From JAAYRQ01 sp035647235 (lineage in GTDB: Bacteria > Bacillota > Syntrophomonadia > Syntrophomonadales > Syntrophomonadaceae): a DNA stretch of 64,000 nucleotides. This document shows positions 25,705-33,606 of the stretch, one piece after another. The notes beneath the pieces were generated by a model. It was not told the DNA's origin. It ran no database searches and was given only the letters and a program-made list of their open reading frames with translations. Position 1 is the stretch's first letter; each line of letters opens with the position of its first letter. A program made the translations under genes and the position numbers. The stretch is from NCBI GenBank assembly GCA_964514235.1, contig CAZEPV010000005.1:1-64000 (forward strand), written 5' to 3'.

Positions 25705-27108
25705 GTGCGAAAAGTCAAGTTAATAATAGCCATAATCATGGGAAAATTAATAATTAGTCTGACCCGCTTTACTGGCAGCCAGGGTACAGTGTTTCCTGGC
25801 AAAATAGCAAGAATTCTACATCCCGATATTTTACATGAACTGGCTAAAAATATCTTAGAGGAAATTATCGTAATTACAGGGACTAATGGAAAAACTACTA
25901 CTAGCAATATGGTGGCTCAGATTTTAAAGGAACATAACTATTCCCTAGTTCATAATGAGGCAGGGGCGAATATGTTAGCTGGCATAACGACTGCTTTTAT
26001 TGCCAAAACCAATTTGTGGGGGACGAAACTGTTTGATTATGCCCTATTAGAAACTGATGAGGCCAATCTACCCCTTTTGTTAAAGGAAATAACCCCTAAG
26101 CTAGTCCTTATAACCAATTTTTTTAATGATCAACTTGATAGATTTGGTGAAGTAGATTATATTATTGACCTTATCAAAGATGCAGTAAGAAATACTAACA
26201 TTGAGCTAGTCCTAAATGCGGATGATCCTTTAGTAACTCATTTTCAAAGGGCGACTGGTCTACATTGTTGGTACTATGGTTTTAGGGAGACAGATTATGA
26301 TAAGAGTGAGGACCTAGAAAGCAAGGTAGGTAAATATTGCGCATTTTGTGGCCATCAATTAGTTTTTGAAAAATATCACTATGCCCAATTAGGCAAATTT
26401 CACTGTCCGAATTGTGCTAGCAAAAATCCAGAACCTAATTTTGTGGGGCACAATTTACAAATGAATCCTACTATTAGTTTTAGTGCCAATGATATATTTC
26501 TAGAAAGCCCCTATCAGGGTTTTTATAATGCCTATAATATTTTAGCGGCCGTTTCCATAGCGAAATTGGTAGGATTGCAAGATAATTTTATAACCGAAGC
26601 GATTAGGAATTATCAACCTCAAGCAGGCAGGATGGAAAGTTTCTTTATCCAGAGAAAAGAAGTCATTTTAATCCTAGTGAAAAATCCTATCGGGCTTAAT
26701 CAAGCCCTAGAAGCCTTAGGTAATAATCCAGACAATAAAAATATACTTTTCATTTTAAATGATAAAGCTGGGGACGGACGGGATGTTTCCTGGGTTTGGG
26801 AAGCCAATCTGGAACTGATTACTGCGGAGGGCTTCAATATTGAGGCTTTTGTTTGTTCGGGCAGCAGGAGTGGTGATATAGCTTTGCGAGTAAAATATGC
26901 TGGCTATCCAGAAAGTAGCTTGTATTTAGCCGATGGCTTGCAGGAAAGTATCCTAAAAGCTATAAATCAAACTAGTAGCACTAGTTATGTCTTTTCTACT
27001 TATTCAGCCTTATTTGCTTGTCGCAAGATATTAATTAATTTACAAGCAGAATCAAAAACTGGACTTAAGGGAAATAATGTGGTTGAGACTGTGAAATTGG
27101 GGGATTAA
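25705..27108 (+). CDS. murT: Lipid II isoglutaminyl synthase subunit MurT
   Basis: A 467-residue Mur-ligase-like protein. With GatD, MurT amidates the D-glutamate of lipid II to D-isoglutamine, using ATP. The P-loop is ITGTNGKTTTSN (about 54-65). The MurT-specific zinc ribbon is C212, C215, C234, C237. The C-terminal DUF1727 domain contains DGRDVSW (357-363) followed by VWE; many MurT proteins have WD at the last two positions, so Glu366 is unusual. GTG 25705 follows AGGAG. gatD starts 4 bp after its stop. The partner lacks its nucleophilic Cys, so MurT may be supplied with free ammonia. Confidence 0.92.
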   Translation: MRKVKLIIAIIMGKLIISLTRFTGSQGTVFPGKIARILHPDILHELAKNILEEIIVITGTNGKTTTSNMVAQILKEHNYSLVHNEAGANMLAGITTAFIAKTNLWGTKLFDYALLETDEANLPLLLKEITPKLVLITNFFNDQLDRFGEVDYIIDLIKDAVRNTNIELVLNADDPLVTHFQRATGLHCWYYGFRETDYDKSEDLESKVGKYCAFCGHQLVFEKYHYAQLGKFHCPNCASKNPEPNFVGHNLQMNPTISFSANDIFLESPYQGFYNAYNILAAVSIAKLVGLQDNFITEAIRNYQPQAGRMESFFIQRKEVILILVKNPIGLNQALEALGNNPDNKNILFILNDKAGDGRDVSWVWEANLELITAEGFNIEAFVCSGSRSGDIALRVKYAGYPESSLYLADGLQESILKAINQTSSTSYVFSTYSALFACRKILINLQAESKTGLKGNNVVETVKLGD

Positions 27109-27112
27109 TCAA

Positions 27113-27850
27113 ATGTCTACAATACGGGAAATTAACCTAGCCCATCTATATCCTAATCTAATGGATTTATATGGGGATAGAGGTAACTTAATAGTATTAA
27201 AAAAACGTCTCGAATGGTATGGACACAAAGCTAATATTATTAATATCAATTTAGGGGAACCCTTGAATTTAGATAAATACGACATGTTATTCATGGGCGG
27301 CGGTATTGAAAAAAACCAAATTATTGTCGGTCAAGAAATCTTGCCCTATGCGGATGAGATAAAAGACTACATAGAACAAGGTTCACCCGTCTTATTTATC
27401 TCTGCTGCTTTTCAATTATTAGGTACTACATATAACAGCAGGGGGGAAAAATCAATAGGCTTAGACTTATTTGATTTCTATACCGAAAAAGCTACTTCAA
27501 GGTGGACTAATAATATTTTGCTAAAGGTCCAAATTAACGATAGAGAAGTAGATGTGGTAGGCTTTGAAAACCATATAGGTAGGACTTATTTTGTAAATGA
27601 CAAAATTAAGCCCTTTGGTACCGTTATTAAGGGCTACGGGAACAACAAGCAGGACAAAAGTGAAGGTATAAGATATAAAAACCTTATTGGTACATATCTG
27701 CATGGCCCTTTACTGCCTAAAAATCCGATTATTGCAGATTTCTTTATTAATTGTATGCTGGCTGACTGCAATTATCCTGAAGGAACTGCTTTAAATGACG
27801 AATTAGAGTGGTTTGCCCATGAGCAAGCTAAAAGGCGACTAGTAAATTAA
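27113..27850 (+). CDS. gatD: GatD-family glutamine amidotransferase subunit lacking the catalytic cysteine
   Basis: A 245-residue class-I amidotransferase-fold protein that pairs with MurT. It has the GatD hallmarks LYPNLMDLYGDRGN, FMGGGIEKNQ, GFENHIGRTY and GTYLHGPLLPKN, and His197 is in the catalytic position. At the nucleophile elbow, where GatD proteins read ICGGYQ, this one reads ISAAFQ: Ser97 (codon TCT at 27401-27403) replaces Cys, and both glycines that form the oxyanion hole are Ala. The gene is intact, full length and 4 bp after murT, so it does not look like a pseudogene. Glutamine hydrolysis should be lost; a structural or ammonia-admitting role is inferred. Confidence 0.9.
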   Translation: MSTIREINLAHLYPNLMDLYGDRGNLIVLKKRLEWYGHKANIININLGEPLNLDKYDMLFMGGGIEKNQIIVGQEILPYADEIKDYIEQGSPVLFISAAFQLLGTTYNSRGEKSIGLDLFDFYTEKATSRWTNNILLKVQINDREVDVVGFENHIGRTYFVNDKIKPFGTVIKGYGNNKQDKSEGIRYKNLIGTYLHGPLLPKNPIIADFFINCMLADCNYPEGTALNDELEWFAHEQAKRRLVN

Positions 27851-27931
27851 TGGTATATTATACAAGTGAGTGGGACACAATATTAGTTAGTTATTGATAG
27901 TAATAGGGAGTGGTGTTCCATTAATTCAGAA

Positions 27932-28945
27932 TTGCTTAAGGTAAATTATACTTTTCCTATTTCAGCTATGCAAAACCGTATGAAGCAAATCTTACAAACT
28001 GATAGCCTACAAATTGATAGGGTTTTAAAATATCTTTTACAGACTAATGGCAAGATGTTACGGCCTAGGCTGGTGCATCTTACTGCATCCCTACACCCAC
28101 ATGATGAAAATGAAATCATAGATATAGCGGTAGCAGTGGAATTAATCCACTTAGCTTCTTTAATCCATGATGATATAATTGATGATTCTCATACGCGCAG
28201 GGGCAAGGAAAGCCTGAACAGCTTATGGGGAAATGAAGTGAGTGTACTGACTGGTGATTATCTTTTTGCGACCGCCTTTAATTTAATAAACCAGCATAAT
28301 CTACCTAGTGTTATGGAAAACATTACGGAAACAATCCAGATAATGTGCTCTGGTGAAATAAAACAATTAGCTATGTTGTACGATTATAACATTTCTGTGG
28401 AGGACTATTATGATAAGACTTACCGTAAAACTGCCTGCCTATTTGCTTCTAGCTGTAAAATAGGGGCTTTAGTAGCAAAATTATCTTATGATAAGGTGTC
28501 TATATTGGAGCAGTATGGCTTGGCTATAGGCTATGCTTATCAAATTATAGATGATATCTTAGATTTTTCTTCTGATATTAAGTTATTGGGCAAAGCAGCT
28601 GGGCAAGATTTAATTCAAGGTAATATAACTCTGCCTGTTATACTAGCCCTACAAGATACCAAGTATGGCTTATTACTTAAAAACTTGCTGGAAACAGAAG
28701 GAATTGCAGTTTCGACTCTTACGAAAATAATTGAAATTATAGAAAAGTCTAATGCAATTAATGAATCCCTCAAACGGGCTATCGTATATTTACAAGCGGG
28801 CCTGAACACCATAAATCAGCTACCAGCATCCCCAATACAAAACAAATTACAAGATTTGGGTTTATTTATACTAGATAATTATTATAGCAAAATGAAAGAT
28901 AATCTTGAGGTGGAGGATTTAAGATGTCAAGTACTATTGAATTAG
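27932..28945 (+). CDS. Polyprenyl diphosphate synthase (HepT/IspB-like)
   Basis: A trans-prenyltransferase of about 337 residues that builds a long prenyl chain for quinones or terpenes. The first aspartate-rich motif is in LIHDDIIDDSHTRRG and the second is DDILDF, with GKMLRPRLV before the first; the Lys in GKAAGQDL follows the second. Start is uncertain. The good Shine-Dalgarno (AGGGAG 27905-27910) is over 20 bp from TTG 27932 but about 10 bp from an in-frame ATT at 27920. It overlaps the following terpene-synthase gene by 22 bp, so its product probably feeds that enzyme. I cannot tell chain length from sequence. Confidence 0.87.
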   Translation: MLKVNYTFPISAMQNRMKQILQTDSLQIDRVLKYLLQTNGKMLRPRLVHLTASLHPHDENEIIDIAVAVELIHLASLIHDDIIDDSHTRRGKESLNSLWGNEVSVLTGDYLFATAFNLINQHNLPSVMENITETIQIMCSGEIKQLAMLYDYNISVEDYYDKTYRKTACLFASSCKIGALVAKLSYDKVSILEQYGLAIGYAYQIIDDILDFSSDIKLLGKAAGQDLIQGNITLPVILALQDTKYGLLLKNLLETEGIAVSTLTKIIEIIEKSNAINESLKRAIVYLQAGLNTINQLPASPIQNKLQDLGLFILDNYYSKMKDNLEVEDLRCQVLLN

Positions 28946-30009
28946 CAAAAATAGGTCTAAATGATAAGAGCAGAAGCCAGAGATCTATTCTGGCCTTTTA
29001 CATTTTTCGGGTATTGCCTCAAGTAAATAAAAAATTAAACTACTGGAGGAAGGTAGCACAAAAGATTGAAGATAGAGACTTAAGAAAACAAGCCTTAGCT
29101 AGTTTAGATAAAAAAGCCTTTCATTGCCAAGGTGGCTCTGTTTATGCAGTTAATAGCTATGCTAGTGCAAATCTTATAGATTTAATCGTGGCTTATCAAA
29201 CTATATGTGATTATTTGGACAATTTATGTGATAGGGCTGGAGTAACTGATGAGAGGTCATTTATCACTCTACATCAGGCACTACTTGATGCATTAACCCC
29301 TGACTATACCTACCATAACTATTATGAGCATTATGTTTTTATCCAAGATGATATTTATTTATATAAGTTAGTTGATTTCTGTAAAAGTGCCATTCGAAAA
29401 CTTCCTTCCTATCATGTAATTTATGATGAAGTAATGCAACTAGCCCATCTATATATAGACCTGCAAGTAAAAAAACACTTAGATTGGTCGCAAAGAGAAG
29501 AAATTTTAATGGAATGGGCAGAAGAAAAGGGAAGGGACTTTCCTTTCATCAGGTGGCAAGAATATGCTGCAGCTACTGGTTCCACCTTAGCGATTTTCGC
29601 TTTATTTAGGTTGGCAACGGAATTAGAAGTTACTGATCGGGAGGTGCAAACTATTGTTTACGCCTATTTCCCCTGGATTTGTGGCTTACATATACTACTA
29701 GATTATTTTATTGATCAAGGTGAAGATAGAATAGGTGGGGATTTAAACTTTACCTTTTATTATGCTGATAGTGCAGAAATGGAAGCTAGGTTGAAATTAT
29801 TTAGCCAAACAGCTTTTACATATGCCCAAAATTTGCCCCATAATATATTCCATCAAACCGTAGTGCAAGGGTTACTAGCTATGTACTTATCGGATGCCAA
29901 GGTAAAAAGGGAAGGCTTAAGTAAAATTCGTTCCTCCTGGTTAAATGACATGGGGGCCGAAACTATTAATGTTTATAGACTATGTAGCCTAGTTAGGAAG
30001 TTCTGGTAA
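28924..30009 (+). CDS. DUF2600 family large terpene synthase (YtpB/tetraprenyl-beta-curcumene synthase-like)
   Basis: A 361-residue all-helical protein matching DUF2600, whose Bacillus member YtpB cyclises a C35 prenyl diphosphate to tetraprenyl-beta-curcumene for sesquarterpenes. The aspartate-rich motif DYLDNLCDR (about 99-107) and the LHILLDYFIDQGED helix are in place. It overlaps the polyprenyl synthase by 22 bp, with GGTGGAGGA as ribosome site inside that gene. No second cyclase (squalene-hopene type) is in the window, so the end product is unknown. Confidence 0.88.
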   Translation: MSSTIELAKIGLNDKSRSQRSILAFYIFRVLPQVNKKLNYWRKVAQKIEDRDLRKQALASLDKKAFHCQGGSVYAVNSYASANLIDLIVAYQTICDYLDNLCDRAGVTDERSFITLHQALLDALTPDYTYHNYYEHYVFIQDDIYLYKLVDFCKSAIRKLPSYHVIYDEVMQLAHLYIDLQVKKHLDWSQREEILMEWAEEKGRDFPFIRWQEYAAATGSTLAIFALFRLATELEVTDREVQTIVYAYFPWICGLHILLDYFIDQGEDRIGGDLNFTFYYADSAEMEARLKLFSQTAFTYAQNLPHNIFHQTVVQGLLAMYLSDAKVKREGLSKIRSSWLNDMGAETINVYRLCSLVRKFW

Positions 30010-30028
30010 ATACCCTTAAGCAAGCTAT

Positions 30029-31255
30029 TTAATTTTCCTTACCTTCAGAATTTACGAAATCCGCAGGCAAAATTTCCTTTTCCCTTAAAAAGAAAAGAAT
30101 AGACAAACCTATTACGATGGTAAACACAGCCGTAGAATAAAAAGTGAGTGCTAAACTCTTTTTTAATAAAAAGGAAAAAACCATAGGCGCGAAAGCACCA
30201 CCCAAAGTACGGCTACTACCATAAATTGTAGCTACCTGTCCTCGGATAGTTTCATCCTTCACAGAGGTACTTACTGTATCAACTATAGGCATGGCAAAAC
30301 CAGCCCCTATCCCAATTAAACCTATGACAAACCAGAAAAAGATGGTTTTGGTAGTTAAAACTATAAGGGCCATACCTGAAGCCATGAATATTAGGCCAAA
30401 ACCCATTAAGTAACGGGGGTTGATAGATTTGCAAAACTTCCCGGCAAAAAGGGTAGTCAGCATCATCGTGATAGCTGGGGTTGCTATAATAACTCCCCTA
30501 AGCACCTGATTCATTTTCAAAGTTGATTCCAAATAATCACTTAACCAAAACCCTGTTCCAATCGTACAAAATATAATTAAAAAAGCAGCCATTATACTTA
30601 AAAGCCGAGAAAACTTTTTGAAAATACCTAGGGCCTTTTTTTGTTCTGCCCAGCTTACATTACCCGCTTCAACTGGTTCCTTAATATAAAACCAGGTAAT
30701 CACAGCGATAGGGAATGCTAAAATCGGATAAATGAAGAATACAGCATACCATGAAATCAGACCGACTATGGCCCCAATTATGGGACTGGATACTTTACCC
30801 ATACTACTGGCTGTTTCCAAAAAACCCAGGTTTTTGGTCCTTTGGGGACCGTCAAACAAATCACCTACTAATGCTACGGTTAAATACATAGGAGTAGATG
30901 AACCAATCCCTTGTAATAATCTACCGACAAGTATATAAGGATAAGCGTCACCTTTTAAGAATATAGCACTAAGACCAGCTACCAAACCCCCTAAACCGTA
31001 AATAAAAAGTGAAATAACTATGACTTTTTTACGTCCTAAGCGGTCTGCGATCAAGCCAGAAAATAGGTTGATTGTAGCTGACGGAAATGATACTATTCCT
31101 ACCATAACTGCTAAATCCTTTAAGGTTAAATCAAGGGCCTTGGCGATTAGCGGGAATACTGGAAAAAGAACTGTATTTACTAAAACGGTTATATAATTTG
31201 ATAGACTTAAGACAGCTATCTGATATTTTGGTTGTTTCTCCACCTGCATCTCCAT
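30029..31255 (-). CDS. Major facilitator superfamily transporter
   Basis: A 408-residue membrane protein with about twelve helices. The MFS loop between helices 2 and 3 reads GLIADRLGRKKVI. It looks like a drug/proton antiporter. No clear Shine-Dalgarno is seen before the ATG at 31255; ATG 31249 is close by. It is convergent with the terpene genes, with only 19 bp between stops. A role in exporting a terpene is possible but not shown. Confidence 0.87.
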   Translation of the reverse strand: MEMQVEKQPKYQIAVLSLSNYITVLVNTVLFPVFPLIAKALDLTLKDLAVMVGIVSFPSATINLFSGLIADRLGRKKVIVISLFIYGLGGLVAGLSAIFLKGDAYPYILVGRLLQGIGSSTPMYLTVALVGDLFDGPQRTKNLGFLETASSMGKVSSPIIGAIVGLISWYAVFFIYPILAFPIAVITWFYIKEPVEAGNVSWAEQKKALGIFKKFSRLLSIMAAFLIIFCTIGTGFWLSDYLESTLKMNQVLRGVIIATPAITMMLTTLFAGKFCKSINPRYLMGFGLIFMASGMALIVLTTKTIFFWFVIGLIGIGAGFAMPIVDTVSTSVKDETIRGQVATIYGSSRTLGGAFAPMVFSFLLKKSLALTFYSTAVFTIVIGLSILFFLREKEILPADFVNSEGKEN

Positions 31256-31350
31256 TTCTGCTTAATATTTAAACTATAAATTAGTCTTAGCCAAATCATA
31301 AAATAAATGCTTTATTTTCAAAACCAGATAATGCAAAAATTAAGTAGGAT

Positions 31351-31378
31351 TTGCTTTATTTTTCTTTGAGATTATAAT
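31351..31378 (+). promoter_or_regulatory. Promoter of lspA-rluD
   Basis: TTGCTT (31351-31356), 16 bp, perfect TATAAT (31373-31378); start near 31385. Confidence 0.5.
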
Positions 31379-31419
31379 TTCAATAACAGATTATAGTTAT
31401 AATAGGAGGATTTGAAAAT

Positions 31420-31872
31420 TTGAGATTTCTGATAAGTGCCGTAATATTAGTAGTTCTAGACCAAATAAGTAAGCTATGGATTATTAACAATATGACAGTC
31501 GGACAAAGCATAGTAGTCATTAAGGGGATATTCAGTATAAGCTATGTTCAAAATAAGGGGGCTGCCTTTGGTATTATGCAAGATAAATACTGGTTTTTTA
31601 TTTTGGCAGCATTAGTGGTGGTGACCCTGATTACATATTATAATATTAAGCACTCACCCTCGGTTGCTATGCAATATTTATCGGGTTTAATTGCTGGTGG
31701 AGCAATTGGCAACCTTATTGATCGTCTTATTTATAATAGTGTAGTAGATTTCTTTAGTATTGGCTGGTGGCCGGTTTTTAATGTTGCTGATATGGGAATA
31801 GTATGTGGTTGTATAGGGTTGCTCATAGTTCTGCTTTTTTTTGATGGGGGTAATTTTATTAATGCAGATTGA
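31420..31872 (+). CDS. lspA: Lipoprotein signal peptidase (signal peptidase II)
   Basis: A 150-residue membrane aspartyl protease with four helices that cuts lipoprotein signals such as the one on the amino-acid-binding protein here. Conserved blocks are LDQISKLWI, YVQNKGAAFGI, GNLIDRL..VVDFF and FNVADMGI, the last two carrying the catalytic Asp pair. TTG 31420 follows AGGAGGA by 9 bp. rluD begins inside its last codons, the usual lspA-rluD coupling. Confidence 0.95.
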   Translation: MRFLISAVILVVLDQISKLWIINNMTVGQSIVVIKGIFSISYVQNKGAAFGIMQDKYWFFILAALVVVTLITYYNIKHSPSVAMQYLSGLIAGGAIGNLIDRLIYNSVVDFFSIGWWPVFNVADMGIVCGCIGLLIVLLFFDGGNFINAD

Positions 31873-32770
31873 GTTTTTTACCGTAGAAGAAGATATGGAG
31901 GGGCAAAGACTGGATAATTTCATTACGGAGGAAATGGAGGATTTGTCCCGTTCCCAAGTACAAAATTTAATAAATGAAAAATTAGTCGAAGTTGACACAG
32001 TATGGCGTAAAGCAAGTTACCGTTTAAAAATTGGGGAAGAAGTGAAGTTATTAATCCCCAAGCCAGAAGAACTGGTAATAAAAGCCCAGAATATTCCACT
32101 AAAAATTATTTTTGAAGATAAGGATATAGTTATAATTGATAAAGCAAAGGATTTAGTAGTACATCCCGGCCCAGGCAACTTGGATAATACTTTAGTTAAT
32201 AGCCTACTTTACCATATTGGGGAATTATCTACGATAAATGGGGACCTAAGACCAGGCATTGTTCATCGTCTGGATAAGGATACATCTGGAATAATGGTAA
32301 TAGCTAAAAATAATAGAGCCCATTATAGTTTAACCAAGCAGATTAAGGAACATACTATGAAAAGGGAATATATAGCCCTAGTTCATGGGGTTATAAATGA
32401 AAATTTAGGGACTATTGAGGCACCTATCGGCAGAAATAAAAGGGATCGGAAAAAGATGGCAGTAGTAGCTGGGGGCAAAAAGTCAACCAGTAATTATCAG
32501 GTATTAGATAGGTTTAATAATTATACTTTAGTTAAGGTCCAGCTTGTTACTGGGCGTACCCACCAAATAAGAGTACATTTTGCTTATATTAGGCATGCAA
32601 TCGTGGGGGACCCTTTGTATGGTTCGACCCGTAAGCATTTTAATTTAGATTCTCAGGCTCTACATGCTCATATTCTAGGTTTTAAGCATCCTAGTTCTGG
32701 GGAATATGTGGAATTTAAAAGTCCACTACCAATTTATATGGAAGATATTTTATCTGGACTTAAAAAATAG
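31862..32770 (+). CDS. rluD: RluD-family 23S rRNA pseudouridine synthase
   Basis: A 302-residue enzyme with an N-terminal S4 RNA-binding domain (LDNFITEEMEDLSRSQVQNLI) and the pseudouridine synthase core. The catalytic Asp is in HRLDKDTSG (about residue 140), and the TGRTHQIRVH segment follows. Start ATG 31862 overlaps lspA by 11 bp, with a G-rich ribosome site in lspA; the frame reaches back to 31841. It corresponds to ylyB, which is upstream of pyrR in many Firmicutes. Confidence 0.93.
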   Translation: MQIEFFTVEEDMEGQRLDNFITEEMEDLSRSQVQNLINEKLVEVDTVWRKASYRLKIGEEVKLLIPKPEELVIKAQNIPLKIIFEDKDIVIIDKAKDLVVHPGPGNLDNTLVNSLLYHIGELSTINGDLRPGIVHRLDKDTSGIMVIAKNNRAHYSLTKQIKEHTMKREYIALVHGVINENLGTIEAPIGRNKRDRKKMAVVAGGKKSTSNYQVLDRFNNYTLVKVQLVTGRTHQIRVHFAYIRHAIVGDPLYGSTRKHFNLDSQALHAHILGFKHPSSGEYVEFKSPLPIYMEDILSGLKK

Positions 32771-32772
32771 AG

Positions 32773-32801
32773 TTGACACGATTTATTAGTTTGTTTACAA
32801 T
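32773..32801 (+). promoter_or_regulatory. Promoter of the pyr operon
   Basis: TTGACA (32773-32778), 17 bp, TACAAT (32796-32801), just after the rluD stop. The RNA should start near 32808, directly before the PyrR-binding hairpin. Confidence 0.75.
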
Positions 32802-32807
32802 CTTTTA

Positions 32808-32895
32808 AGAACCTTTAAGTTGGCCCTGTGAGGCTAGTAAGGTAAAATGGATTATTTCTGCCTACCTTGGGCTTCACACCTAGGTGGGTTTTTTT
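32808..32895 (+). promoter_or_regulatory. PyrR-dependent transcription attenuator 1 (upstream of pyrR)
   Basis: The anti-antiterminator is closed by CCTT (32812-32815) and AAGG (32839-32842) and contains GGCCCTGTGAGGCT, close to the PyrR-binding consensus ARUCCNGNGAGGYU. The terminator pairs CCTACC (32861-32866) with GGTGGG (32883-32888), followed by seven T. The competing antiterminator pairs AAGGTA (32839-32844) with TACCTT (32863-32868). High UMP should stop transcription here. Confidence 0.85.
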
Positions 32896-32922
32896 ATGCC
32901 TGCAATAAGGAGGTAAAAAATT

Positions 32923-33474
32923 GTGAAGTTAATTGAAAAAACCAAAATAATGGATGAAATGGGTATTAAGAGGGCTTTAACTCGCATAGCCCATGAGATT
33001 ATTGAGAGGAATAAAGGTGTTGAAAATGTGGTTGTCATAGGTATTCGTCGTAGGGGTGGCCCCCTAGCCGATCGCCTAGGGCAGATAATCAAGGAAATTG
33101 AAGGTATAGATATCCCCGTAGGTATATTAGATATAACTTTATACAGGGATGATTTAACTAGATTAGGGCCTAACCCTCAGGTCCATAGAACTGAAGTAAA
33201 TTTCAACATAAACGATAAAATCATAGTCTTAGTAGATGATGTTCTTTTTACGGGGCGGACAGTTAGAGCAGCCCTAGACGCTTTAATTGACATAGGGAGG
33301 CCTCGAAGTATTCAGTTGGCTGTACTAGTAGATCGAGGACATAGGGAACTACCTATAAAGGCCGATTATATAGGGAAGAACACCCCCACTTCCAAAAAGG
33401 AAGTAATTACGGTCAGAGTGGTGGAGATAGATGGTAAAGATGAAGTTTTAATTGAAGAAATAGTAATGGAATAG
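32923..33474 (+). CDS. pyrR: PyrR bifunctional pyr operon regulator/uracil phosphoribosyltransferase
   Basis: A 183-residue RNA-binding attenuator protein that senses UMP and PRPP. The PRPP site is IVLVDDVLFTGRT, preceded by GIRRRGGPLADRL and DITLYRDDL. GTG 32923 follows AAGGAGG by 9 bp. It sits between the two attenuators it should bind, which makes the feedback loop complete within the operon. Confidence 0.97.
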   Translation: MKLIEKTKIMDEMGIKRALTRIAHEIIERNKGVENVVVIGIRRRGGPLADRLGQIIKEIEGIDIPVGILDITLYRDDLTRLGPNPQVHRTEVNFNINDKIIVLVDDVLFTGRTVRAALDALIDIGRPRSIQLAVLVDRGHRELPIKADYIGKNTPTSKKEVITVRVVEIDGKDEVLIEEIVME

Positions 33475-33476
33475 AT

Positions 33477-33572
33477 CCCCTTTAATTCAGTCCCGAGAGG
33501 CTGGCAAGGGAAACAGGTGATAAGAGATTACCTTTCTTGCCAGTGTGGAAAGAAAGGTTTTTTTGTTTTTTA
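33477..33572 (+). promoter_or_regulatory. PyrR-dependent transcription attenuator 2 (pyrR-pyrB)
   Basis: AGTCCCGAGAGGCT (within 33489-33502) is an exact match to the PyrR-binding consensus ARUCCNGNGAGGYU, in a hairpin closed by CCCTT and AAGGG. The terminator stem ACCTTTCTT (33530-33538) with AAGAAAGGT (33550-33558) runs into a T tract. The antiterminator pairs CTGGCAAG (33501-33508) with CTTGCCAG (33536-33543), which excludes the terminator. Confidence 0.92.
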
Positions 33573-33606
33573 ATTAGATTTATTATCTGAAGACAGGAGG
33601 CTTAAA

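Noticed and set aside
27113..27850. gatD annotated as cobyric acid synthase-like amidotransferase
   Set aside because: The short length, GDRGN start and position directly after murT point to GatD rather than CobQ/CobB.
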